A stretch of 64,000 bases of DNA from DASWIG01 sp036397835 (GTDB lineage: Bacteria; Acidobacteriota; Thermoanaerobaculia; Multivoradales; J023). Shown piece after piece: positions 12,401-18,000 of this stretch (within the stretch, counting starts at the first letter, position 1; each line of letters starts with the position of its first letter). The notes under the pieces were generated by a model that made no database searches, was not told the DNA's origin, and saw only the letters and a program-made list of their open reading frames with translations. The stretch is taken from assembly GCA_036397835.1 (NCBI GenBank), contig DASWIG010000188.1, positions 36,930-100,929 of the forward strand. Direction: 5' to 3'. The translations under genes and the position numbers were made by a program.

Positions 12401-13580
12401 CGCCGGCCAGGGTCTCGAATCCGTCGATCCCGGACCGCGACACCACCAGGGCGATGCCGGCACCGCGGACGGCCGACGACCTCCTTTCCGGCGGGTGCTC
12501 CGGATCCAGAGGCACAAAGGCGGCTCCCGCCTTCAGGATGGCTAGAATCCCCGCGACGGCTTCGGGCGATGGCTCGAGGCAAAGCCCTACGCAGTCCCCT
12601 CTTCCTACGCCACGGTCCCTCAACACGCTCGCAAGTCCCGTCACGAGGCGACCCAGCTCCCCATAGGTCATCTGGCCATGCTCTGAAAGGACGGCCTTGG
12701 CCTCGGGATTGGCCGCGACCCGCTCCTCGAAGTGCTGGCCCGCGCCGCGCGTTGGGGACCGCGAACGACCCCGCGGACAGACGAGCCACTTCGACGGCCG
12801 GGTCCGGGAGAGAAGCCGAAGGGCCGAGATCTCGAGCTCGGGCGCGCCCGCCATTCGTCCAAGCACGTCCTCGAGCTGCGCCGCGAAGGTCGCCACCGTC
12901 GAGTGCTTGAACAGGTCCCGGCGGTACTCCACCTCGGCCCCGAGCCCGCCCCGGCCGGCCGAGAAGGCGACCACGACCTCGCTGTGCGCTTCACGGTAGT
13001 GCTCCTCGTCGTTGACGGCGTCCAGAAGGACGCCGACGCGCAGAAGGCTCCGGGGGTTCGCCCAACCCCGATCCAAGATCTCGGGAATCTTCGCGAGAGG
13101 ATACTTCTGGTGGGTAAAGGCTTCGGACAGGCTGTTCTTGACGGCGTTCAGGACCTGACGGACGGTGTGGGTAGGTGCCACACGGTCACGAATCGCCAGA
13201 ATCCGGTTGAAGGCGGCAGCCTCCTCGAATCGCCGGTGGACCGCCGTACCGACGACGACGTCCTCGAGGCCGGTGTACTTGGCGAGGACGACCTTGACCG
13301 CCGAGATCAGGAAGGCCAGGGTCATGGAGGCATTGTCCGAGCACACCCGGCGCACCGCGCTTACGGTCGCGGGAGCTAGGCCCAGATCCAGGCGGCCGAA
13401 GGGTCCGGCACGGCGGCCGGTGGCCAGGTAGTCGCAAGGCAATCCGGCGGCGGACCAGTCTCCGGCAAGCTTCTGCGCCCAGTACTTCCTCTCCGTCTCC
13501 AGCTCTTCGTCGAGAAGACTCACGGCGACAGGCTGTGTAGCGACAGGCTGTGTAGCGACAGACCGTGTATCGACCCCCAA
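408..13580 (-). CDS. NRPS: C(half)-A(Asn)-PCP / C-PCP (no A) / Cy-A(Cys)-PCP / Cy-A(Cys)-Ox-PCP / degenerate E
   Basis: A 4390-residue synthetase when started at TTG 13580, which has an AAGGAG Shine-Dalgarno 5 nt upstream (13586-13591). The frame stays open to 13868, but that part is low-complexity Arg/Pro and overlaps the divergent gene. Domains by residue: C-terminal half of a C domain without the HHxxxDG half (about 20-250); A1 (about 270-770), code DLTKVGEVGK, Asn; PCP (Ser820); C with HHIVSDG (His1012); PCP (Ser1401) directly after C, with no A domain; Cy with Asp1598-x4-Asp1603-x2-Ser1606; A, code DLYNLSLIWK, Cys; PCP (near 2486); second Cy (near 2682); second A with the same Cys code, split by a SagB/McbC-like oxidase (about 3505-3785); PCP, MGGDS (near 3869); E-like domain with degraded motifs. 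The acidic C-terminus resembles an NRPS docking peptide. Expected output: Asn, a residue supplied in trans, then a thiazoline and a thiazole. Confidence 0.96.
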   Translation of the reverse strand: MGVDTRSVATQPVATQPVAVSLLDEELETERKYWAQKLAGDWSAAGLPCDYLATGRRAGPFGRLDLGLAPATVSAVRRVCSDNASMTLAFLISAVKVVLAKYTGLEDVVVGTAVHRRFEEAAAFNRILAIRDRVAPTHTVRQVLNAVKNSLSEAFTHQKYPLAKIPEILDRGWANPRSLLRVGVLLDAVNDEEHYREAHSEVVVAFSAGRGGLGAEVEYRRDLFKHSTVATFAAQLEDVLGRMAGAPELEISALRLLSRTRPSKWLVCPRGRSRSPTRGAGQHFEERVAANPEAKAVLSEHGQMTYGELGRLVTGLASVLRDRGVGRGDCVGLCLEPSPEAVAGILAILKAGAAFVPLDPEHPPERRSSAVRGAGIALVVSRSGIDGFETLAGVETLCLDAGWEQELAASPTGGWPELGGADLAYVIHTSGSTGQPKGVAVSHAALANYVEWAMEVYLSGENLDFVLHSSLAFDLTVTSVLTPLAAGRAILVHPWIDGQSPFPRILSERRPSVLKLTPSHLALLTEHRREACGIRRLVVGGEALTSRLARSVHEGFGGQIEIYNEYGPTEATVGCMIHRFEPEEDDRAFVPIGRAGAGARIYLLDGALQPVAENMSGELFLAGPGLAQGYLSRPGTTAQQFVCDPFDRRGGMRMYRTGDYARLLPEGGVDFLGRMDNQVKFHGFRVELNEIRLALIRHPEIRDAAVVVTEEGAGRQVMLGYYVSRQMLDQADLRRHLKRFLIEGTIPNLFVHLRRMPLTLNGKVDTRRLPSLEEARKLLRRRHVAPASETERILAGLWAELLAVDKVGIHDSFFDLGGHSLLVTRLVSRIRVAFRAEVSLQEVFTSPTVSQLAGLIDRGNRAGRRSDLPAMEVVPREGEKPLSFAQQRLWFLDQLEPGNAVYNIPVALRMRGGLDVEALAGSLAEIVWRHETLRTVFSSREGRPIQEISAVARVSLPRVDLSGLIAAAREPEARRIAAIQSLRPFDLARGPLLRLFLLELSPDDHALILTLHHIVSDGWSMEVLTREAMTLYAARSAGRPSPLPELPIQYLDFGHWQRRWLAGQGIAADLEYWKKRLEGAPATLELTADFPRGAVQRYRGASSTRVLSTALSDRLREFSRIRGATLFMTLMSAFKALLLRYTGQQDICVGTPVSGRDRIELEGLIGFFVNTLVLRSIIAEVTSFEALVDHVRREALNGFAHQSLPFERLVEELSPRRSLSHSPLFQVMFLFASSPLREAEAQVPGLRIEPLDVAARTEKFDLTLAAAERKGRVALELGYRIDLFAATTTKRMLGHLEALVVAALSEPDRPIMELPLLSPAQRHALIVERFSGYTLPVASMIAERRPIATTPLAEERRPRTAAGLVAPRNPTEEAMAALWREVLELDELGVDDDFFMLGGHSLLATQLLDRVERRFHARLPLRVFFQASTVAGLAEEILREKALEIEPVVPEALPRVEPDPARRFEPFPLNDVQQAYWIGRQAAFELGNVATHSYLEIEAQGVEMASLESILNRLVAGHEMLRMVVLADGTQRILEHVPAYEIEVRDLRRMRTEERERELARMRSTLSHQVLATDRWPLFEVKASLLPQGRARVHLSCDALIWDAWSFRILARDYARLAADPTLRLQPPDLSFRDYVLAERQLEGSALYRRSRDYWMARLAGLPPAPELPLARAPESVERPRFLRRSASLAAPAWKRLKQRAAPCGLTSSALILAAFSEVLATWSRNPRFTLNLTLFNRLPIHPEVDSIVGDFTSLTLLEVDLRQGARFEERARAIQARLWEDLDHRYFSGVRVLRELARLEGRAPGALMPVVVTSTLTMPAVATPDRPGDERRGASGESVYSVSQTPQVWLDHQVWEQEGALRFNWDAVEELFPAGLLDAMLTAYRDLLESLAEDDLAWRASRPDLAGRMVPADAPWARVHGGAIPHAAGSGRLHEPVLAQAAVNRDRTAVVAPLRGGMEPFTELSYGELERRARILSARLRRAGAAAERPVAVVMDKGWEQVVAVLAILDSGAPYLPIDPALPRRRRAELMASAEVSVAVTQPWLAKSPEWPTAVSPLVVTEEGDQDPSSFQEPVRREPGGSGELAYVIFTSGSTGRPKGVMIEHGAALNTVLDVNERFRIGPGDRVLDLSSLSFDLSVYDVFGLLSAGGAVVLPEGAALRDPGHWAELIAARRVTVWNTVPALMEMLIEWADGRHDVDLSSLRLVLLSGDWIPVDLPDRIRAVCPRAEVVSLGGATEASIWSILYPIGKVEASWNSVPYGRAMRHQEFHVLDAFLAPRPVWVIGELFIGGVGLARGYWRDAAKTARSFVASPSGRRLYRTGDLGRFLPDGTIEFLGREDHQVKIQGHRIELGEVEAALESHPDVRSAAVVAMGPERSRRRLVAYLVPRDEPAPADSDLRSYLARRLPEYMVPATFVALATLPLTPNGKIDRRALPAPEEAAPKTRRDAGPTTPVERELTVIWQEILGRERVGAHESLFDLGGNSLAAIQLVNRVSETFGVDVPLRRLFQAPTVAGLAAAVDQMRAEQERSASLPAALPTIEPDRARRFEPFSLNEVQQAYWIGRGDAFELGNVASHGYMEIQSASLDLQRLEGAWQRLIERHDMLRAVVLADGRQRVLRDVPPYRIAVADLRGEPPAVVASELEAIRERMSHQVLPADRWPLFELRATRLEEGVRLHVSSDILLIDAWSSLILYRELMRLYQDPDAELPPLDVTFRDYVAAEAAFRDSPPYERSRRYWLDRLESLPPAPELPLARRPGTLTRPRFSRRRAVLERGRWSRLKKRAADAGLTPSGLLLAAFADGLATWSKSAEMTINVTTFNRLPLHPQVNEVVGDFTSLTLLQVDARGGKTFERFARTVQEQLWLDLEHRYFNGVSVLREWARARGRTASATMPVVFTSTLFHGEEPSQTGGPAAVGASEETVSAGQDGRSVYGISQTPQVWLDHQVSEGPEGLHFNWDAIEDLFPDGLLDAMFAAFHDLLLRLADQESTWSLRRPARVPEEQLAVLDQANATAAPAPRHLLQTPFMLRAARSPEDLAVLADGVRLSYGELARRARCLAERLRGLGVGPSRLVAVVMEKGWEQVVAVLGILEAGAAYLPIDARVPDERRQFLLENGRISVAVTQGGLTRELAWPPGVELVAVTADDPAAGTAQGSGAPPACGPRDLAYVIFTSGSTGKPKGVMIDHRGALNTVHDVNERFGIGPADRVLGLSSLSFDLSVYDVFGLLAAGGALVLPEPAAARDPERWAELIASHGVTVWNTVPALMEMLVEWASRSPGADLTSLRRVLLSGDWIPVDLPDRIRRLCPNAEVVSLGGATEASIWSILYPVREVPPSWTSIPYGRPMRNQRFHVLDQDLRTRPVWVPGELYIGGDGLALGYWRDAPTTASRFVAEPRSGERLYRTGDLGRYLPDGTIEFLGREDLQVKIQGHRIELGEVEAALEAHPLVRSAVVTAVGTRSRQRLAAYLVPEFAESRDSATAPDAASCASRLGPRGPGPGSSAAAPAASPVGPLDALGSLDFKLSEPGLRRDLDDRQGLQLLQLDADETLARGFGTRRSHREFLGETVPFSALSRLMGALGQVRLGDFPLPKYRYPSAGNLYPVQTYLYVKPAAVEDAPAGLYYHHARDHQLVLLQAGESVDRSLYGVHNQPIFDQAAFALFLIGDLRAIRPLYGESARDFCLLEAGYMSQLLMSEASGLGLGLCPIGDLAFEDLRGRLVLGDDHVLLHSHVGGRVAASAQSPRVRYPSPTFVVRAPGAGQTAEEAEAPLVSGSVDRAAWIGGVREFLRRKLPEHMVPALFVPLEKLPLSANGKVDRGALPTPDQLGQDRRETAVAPRTAVERTLARIWSEVLGVDEIGVHDNFFEMGGDSIKGILFITRAAEAGLTVSTRHVFEHQTIAALAARLCEQGQADQGTTLGPVPLAPAQVALLEEQTAPERAAHALWLEERRPHEAAAISRAVMELARRHDALRLRIERLVSGFWQVASSSRNGCPFAEIDVSSVPDGRWSGLLAAIEAQARVGFDVTRGPLLRVARVKSPADRPSRLLLVVHRLAADAASWPVLLAELDRVCRPPDTPPASPPRAAPISFRRWAEQVSRHSPSAELPESAHREASTPFLLVDHPERRSRTRGVTLRTISTHLSTELTSTLLCRVAETLRAEIEEVLLAAVLRVLARRSATPALRVDVEGSRSRRFLDLPDTTATIGPFGNVFPLRMELGADTSPTEALRRVKQRLRSLEGDGLLYGQLRYLRPQTETATRLRAEPPADVLVGFLGNLDVPGGDSAGWLAAVADGVQVLGPRGLYNRPLEVTGCVLAGRLRVDWTYNGLLFRRGTIESLAREGVAALGELIEEGAAGGSAYAPAEFSEADLSHDELERLVEEFAEADFDEEDE
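500..1870 (-). other. Degenerate epimerisation-type domain at the end of the thiazole module
   Basis: The last domain of the synthetase follows an MGGDS-type carrier domain, which normally precedes epimerisation domains. It keeps E-family landmarks (LYGQLRYL, FGNLDVPGG, GPFGNVFPLRME) but its catalytic motifs have decayed. The HHxxxDGxSW motif reads HRLAADAASW, so the second, catalytic His is Arg and the Gly is Ala. The EGH motif reads VEGSRSR without a His. Racemisation is therefore unlikely. The substrate on this carrier should be a thiazole, which has no alpha hydrogen to epimerise. It may act as a structural or recruitment domain. Confidence 0.7.
2230..3065 (-). other. FMN-dependent thiazoline oxidase domain inserted in the second Cys A domain
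   Basis: About 280 residues interrupt the A domain between the LVPEFAESR stretch after A8 and the FLRRKLPEHMVPALF stretch before A10. Recognisable SagB/McbC nitroreductase-type segments are TRRSHREFLGE, KYRYPSAGNLYPVQ and ASGLGLGLCPIGD. This family oxidises thiazolines to thiazoles with FMN, as in the epothilone EpoB module, where the insertion site is similar. Only this one of the two Cys modules has an oxidase. Confidence 0.88.
9200..10990 (-). other. A-less condensation-carrier module (C-PCP)
   Basis: A complete C domain (core SFAQQRLWFLDQLEPGNAVYN, active HHIVSDGWS at His1012, FFVNTLVLR, HQSLPFERLVEEL) is followed, after a Pro/Arg-rich linker of about 60 residues, by a complete carrier domain (LGGHSLLATQ, Ser1401). 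No A1-A10 motif lies between them. The carrier must be loaded by an adenylation domain elsewhere, or the module is skipped. The next domain is the first Cy domain. Confidence 0.9.
13525..13569. repeat. Three tandem 15-bp units near the start of the NRPS gene
   Basis: The unit GCGACAGGCTGTGTA occurs at 13525-13539 and 13540-13554, with a third copy at 13555-13569 differing at two positions. On the minus strand it encodes a VATQP-type pentapeptide repeat just after the proposed TTG start, ahead of the first recognisable condensation-domain residues. It lies in the flexible N-terminal leader. Confidence 0.9.
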
Positions 13581-13858
13581 GTCGTCTCCTTCATGCCTGG
13601 GCCTCCGGATACACCGACAACGTCGCCGGCCGTCCTCGTGGCCGCCGACGGACCCACGCTGACCATCAGTGGCCCCTATCCTACCCGGCCGTCTTTCCGG
13701 GCGCAAGAGCGCCCCCGGCCTCCGCGCTGAATCGGCGCCGTCGGGCGGACTCGCGCTTCGCCTTCGACGCGATCCCTGGTAGCCTTGGGCCTCCGAAGCG
13801 CTCGGCGGGCTGGGGACCCGCAGCCGGCCCTCGGGGCGCTCTGGGTTGGTAGCGCCGG
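13581..13858. other. Divergent intergenic region between NRPS and glycosyltransferase genes
   Basis: This 278-bp GC-rich stretch separates the proposed TTG start of the minus-strand synthetase from the plus-strand glycosyltransferase start. Apart from the AAGGAG Shine-Dalgarno at 13586-13591 (minus strand) I see no convincing promoter, operator or RNA element. Because the glycosyltransferase lies antisense between two synthetase genes, the leftward synthetases probably need a promoter here or read-through from the upstream gene. Confidence 0.5.
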
Positions 13859-14929
13859 ATGCCGCCAACCGGTCCTTCGCAGGTCATGACTCTGGCGATC
13901 GTCTCCACCGTCCGCGATGCCGGCAAGGTGCTCGATTCCTTCATTCGGTACCATGTTGCCATAGGCTTCGATCGCCTGTTCATCATCTTCGACGACCCGT
14001 GCGACCCCATGGCCGAGAGTGCCCGGAGATACCCGCAGGTCACGGCTCTCACCAACGACGACGGTCTGCGGCGGCGTTGGAAGACCCGGAGGTCCTACGC
14101 GAGGGTAGGCCCCTTCATCGACGACCACGTGATGTCCAGGCAGATCTTGAACGCCGAGGTCGCCATCGAGATGGCGCTCGAGATGGGCCTGGAGTGGATT
14201 CTCCATATCGACGTGGACGAGCTCTTCCACTCCCAAGAAGCCCCCAAGAAGCATTTCGAATCGCTGGCGGAGCGTGGCATCGACTTCGTGACTTATCCCA
14301 ACCACGAAGCCGTTCCGGAAGCGTTCAAAATCGACGATTACTTCAAGACGGTCACGCTCTTCAATAAGAACGCTTACACGCTTGAAGCCGGGCAAGCTCG
14401 CGGTCGGCGCCGCTTCCTCTACTACGGCAACGGCAAATCCGCGGCGCGCCTTTGCCGGAACCTGATGGCAAAGAGCGTTCACGAGTTCATGCTGTCTCGA
14501 GAGCGGAGCTGGGCCTACCGGAACTTCCTTCACCTCTTCTTGCCCTATCGGAAGATTCCGCTGGTCAAACCGCGGGTGTCGTTCGGCGGATCGTGGCGCA
14601 AGAGGGGGAGCGGGGGAAGCAGGGCTGCGTCGCAAGATGTCCACAAGCTGCCGGTGATCCTCCATTACGCCTGTTGCGGATTCCAGCACTTCTGGCAAAA
14701 ATACAAGACCCTGGGATCGTTTCCCGACCGTTGGTTCGGCCGCGTCGAGCTTTCGCGACAGGTGCCCTTTCACGTGCAAGCGCGAAACGTCGTGATGACG
14801 CAAGGGCGGGAGGCCGCCAGAAAGCTGTACCAGGAAGTAGTCATGGCTGGCGGCGAGCAGGAAACGCGTGACCGCCTCGAGGCCGGCACCTTCTGCCGCA
14901 TTGTCGAGCCCTCTCGCCTCTTGGCCTGA
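13859..14929 (+). CDS. Glycosyltransferase, GT-A fold (Glyco_tranf_2_4 / GT92-like)
   Basis: A 356-residue protein that probably transfers a sugar, possibly onto the lipopeptide or its aglycone; donor and acceptor cannot be read from sequence. GT-A features: an N-terminal beta-alpha segment TLAIVSTVRDAGKVLDSFIR, then YHVAIGFDRLFIIFDDP, and the metal/nucleotide-binding HIDVDELF (a DxD-type motif) near residue 120. This is the layout of the Glyco_tranf_2_4/GT92 group. No signal peptide or membrane segment is visible. Another start is ATG 13886, which would place MTLAIVSTV at the N-terminus and matches the family better; neither start has a strong Shine-Dalgarno. It is the only plus-strand gene within the cluster, convergent with the synthetase to its right and divergent from the one to its left. 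Parts look less GC-rich than its neighbours, which may mean separate acquisition. Confidence 0.85.
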   Translation: MPPTGPSQVMTLAIVSTVRDAGKVLDSFIRYHVAIGFDRLFIIFDDPCDPMAESARRYPQVTALTNDDGLRRRWKTRRSYARVGPFIDDHVMSRQILNAEVAIEMALEMGLEWILHIDVDELFHSQEAPKKHFESLAERGIDFVTYPNHEAVPEAFKIDDYFKTVTLFNKNAYTLEAGQARGRRRFLYYGNGKSAARLCRNLMAKSVHEFMLSRERSWAYRNFLHLFLPYRKIPLVKPRVSFGGSWRKRGSGGSRAASQDVHKLPVILHYACCGFQHFWQKYKTLGSFPDRWFGRVELSRQVPFHVQARNVVMTQGREAARKLYQEVVMAGGEQETRDRLEAGTFCRIVEPSRLLA

Positions 14930-14953
14930 GGCGGAGCCTCGTTAGGTCTACTA

Positions 14954-14984
14954 GGACGTGACTTGCGCACGCTCGGTCACGTCC
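14954..14984. terminator. Hairpin between convergent genes, probable bidirectional terminator
   Basis: A perfect 9-bp stem, GGACGTGAC (14954-14962) with GTCACGTCC (14976-14984) and a 13-nt loop, lies in the 73-bp gap between the convergent glycosyltransferase stop and the stop of the synthetase ending at 15003. There is no clear T tract, so intrinsic termination is plausible rather than certain. Confidence 0.5.
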
Positions 14985-15002
14985 AGCACGGGCGAAGTGC
15001 TT

Positions 15003-18000
15003 CTAGAAGGCGAAATCGTCGTCGAGCTCCTCCACGTGGATCGGCGTCGCGAGGGCGGCCGTCTCCCGCCGCGAAAGCACGTCGAGCTTGCTCAGCCGCG
15101 CCTCGGGGGTCGCGACGATGCTCTCCAGCAGGCGCCCGAACCGGTCGAGAAGATTGCGAATCGTCATCGGGCTGAAGAGGTCCCGGCTGTACTCGAGCTC
15201 GCCACGAAGGCCGTCCGGGCTCGGCCACACGTTCATGAGCAGGTCGAATTTGGCGCTCCGTCTCTTGATCCTGAATCCGCTGAGCTGCAGGCCTGGAAGC
15301 TGCAAGGGCACGGAAGGCGCGTTGAGCAGTGAGAACACCACCTGGAACAGCGGGTTGTAGCTCGGATCGCGCTCTGGTTGGAGCTCTTCCACGAGCTTCT
15401 CGAAAGGCGTGTCCTGATGGCCATAGGCATCGAGCGTCGACTCGCGTATCCGCGCGAGGAACTCAGTGAAAGGCGGATCGTCGATCAGCTCCACCGGCAA
15501 CAGGAGCATATTGACGAAAAAGCCGACCAGGGGCTCGACTTCGGTCCGCGTCCGGTGCGCCACGTTGGTCGCCACGACGAATCTCCGCTGTCCCGAGTGC
15601 CGCCAGAGCAGCAGGTCGAACGCCGCCAGGAGCGTCATGAAAAGCGTCGCTTGGTTCTCGCGGCTCAGGCTCTCGAGCCGCAGGGTGAGGTCTCGTGAGA
15701 GCTGAACGTTCTCGGCCGCGCCGCGAAACGACGGCACCGGCGGCCGTGGGTAGTCGGCGAGCCCGGCGAAGAGGCGCGGGATCCCCTCGAGGCGTTCACG
15801 CCAGTACTTCAGCTCACGCTCCAACACTTCTCCGCGCAGCCAGTTCCGCTGCCAGCGGGCGTAGTCGCGGTACTGGAGCGGCAGGTCAGGGAGCAGCCGA
15901 GCCGCTTCGGCGAGGCCGGCTCCTCCCTTGAAGGCAGCGTAGAGCGTCTTCAGCTCTCCCGCGATGATCGCCTGAGACCAGGCGTCCGAGACGATGTGGT
16001 GCTGAGTCAGGAGGACGACGTGAAGTCTCGCGGCGAGGCGCACCAGGGTGATGCGAACCATCGCGCCGCGGGCCAGGTCGAACGGCCTGGCGGCCTCCGA
16101 CTCCGCCAGGCGGACAAGCTCGGCGTCGCGGTCCGGCTCACGGAGCGAGCTCAGGTCGGCGACGGGGAGGTAGGAAGGCCTGATGGGACCGACGACCTGC
16201 ACCGGCTCGCGGCCGTCGGAGGCCTCGATGGTCGACCGGAGCACCTCGTGGCGCCGAAGGATCTCTCTCAGGCTCGCCGCGAGAGCCGTGACGTCGAGGT
16301 GCCCCTCGAGCCGCAGCGCTCCGTTCACGTTGTAGGCCGAGCTGGCGCCCCGCAACTGGCTCAGCCACCACAACCGCTGCTGGGCGAAGGAAAGCTCTGC
16401 CGAACGGGCTGTGGGATCGGCAAGGATGGCGGGCGGCGCCGGCGCGTCGCCACGCCTCATTCGGGCGATCTCGGCGCTGAGCTCCTCCACCGTCGGGTGC
16501 TCGAAGAGCTGGCGCAAGCCCACCTCCACCCCGAGGCTCCGACGAAGCCGGGAAACCACCTGCGTGGCGAGCAGGGAATGGCCGCCAAGGTCGAAGAAGT
16601 TGTCGTGGGGGCCGAAAGGCTCGATGCCGAGCACGTCAGCCCAGATTCCCGTCACCAGCTCCACGATGGGAGTCCGCGGAGTCGCCGGCGACACGGTCTG
16701 CGGCGTGACCTCCGGAGGCGGCAACGCCCCCCGGTCCACTTTGCCGTTGCGATTCAGGGGCATCCTTTCCAGGAAGACCAGCGCCGACGGGACCATCGGA
16801 TCGGGGAGGCGCTCGCGCAGGAACCGGTTCAGCTCCTCTCGGCTCGGCGCCGCGGCGGGAGCCACCACGTAACCCGCCAGCCTCGGATTCCCGGCGCCGT
16901 CGCGGGTCAGCACGGCCAACGCTTCACGCACCGCTGGATAGGCGGCAAGAGCCGCTTCCACCTCGCCGAGCTCGACGCGGAATCCGCGGATCTTGACCTG
17001 CTGATCGGCTCGGCCCAGATACTCCAATCCGCCGTCGGCGAGACGACGGGCAAGGTCGCCGGAGCGGTACAGGCGAGCGCCGGCCCGCTTGCTCCAGGGA
17101 TGGGGAACGAAGCGCGAAGCGGTCAAGCCCGGGCGGTTCAGATACCCCCGGCTCAAGCCTTCGCCGGCTACGACGATCTCCCCCGTGACCCCAAGGGGAA
17201 GCACGGCCAGCGCCGCGGAGACGAGATGGACCTCGAGGTCCGGAAGCGGCCCGCCGATAAGACTTCCGCCGACTCTCCTGGCGGTGTGAGCCCGCCTGAT
17301 CGGCAGCACCGTGACGTGCACGGTCGTCTCGGTGATGCCGTACATGTTCACCAGCACGGGGCTCGACTCCCCGTGCCGATCGAGCCACGGGCGAAGTGAG
17401 CCAAGATCCAGGGCCTCGCCTCCGAAGATCACCCGCCGCAGAGCCAGCGCTCCGGGCTCGGCGACGTCGCGAAGGCTGCGAAAGGCCGAAGGAGTCTGAT
17501 TGAGCACGCACACGCGTTCTCGCACCACGAGAGAACAAAGCTCCTCGTGGGAGCGACTCGTCCAATACGGCACCACCACCAGGCGGCCGCCGTGAAGGAG
17601 AGCCCCCCACAGCTCCCAGACCGAGAAGTCGAAAGCGTAAGAGTGAAAAAGGGTCCAAGTGTCGCCGGAATGGAAGCCGAACCAGGGCCGCGTGGTCTCG
17701 AAGAGCCGCACGACGTTGTGGTGGGTCACCACCACGCCCTTCGGTTCACCCGTGGAGCCCGAGGTGTAGATCACGTAGGCGGCCCGATGCGACTTGGGCG
17801 AGGTGTCCGGCCGGCACCTGTCAGGCTCTGCCGCGGGCCATCGGTGATCGAGATGGATCCTGCGCACACCGCTTTCCGACAGCTTCGGCGCGAGGGCGTC
17901 GGTCGTCAGCAACGCGGCGATGCCGGAGTCCTCGATCTTGCGGGCCAGACGGTGGCGGGGCTCGTCGGGATCGAGCGGCACGTAGGCGCCACCGGCATTG

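Noticed and set aside
13581..13868. In-frame extension of the leftmost large synthetase
   Set aside because: Low-complexity composition, overlap with the divergent glycosyltransferase start and no Shine-Dalgarno; TTG 13580 is better supported.
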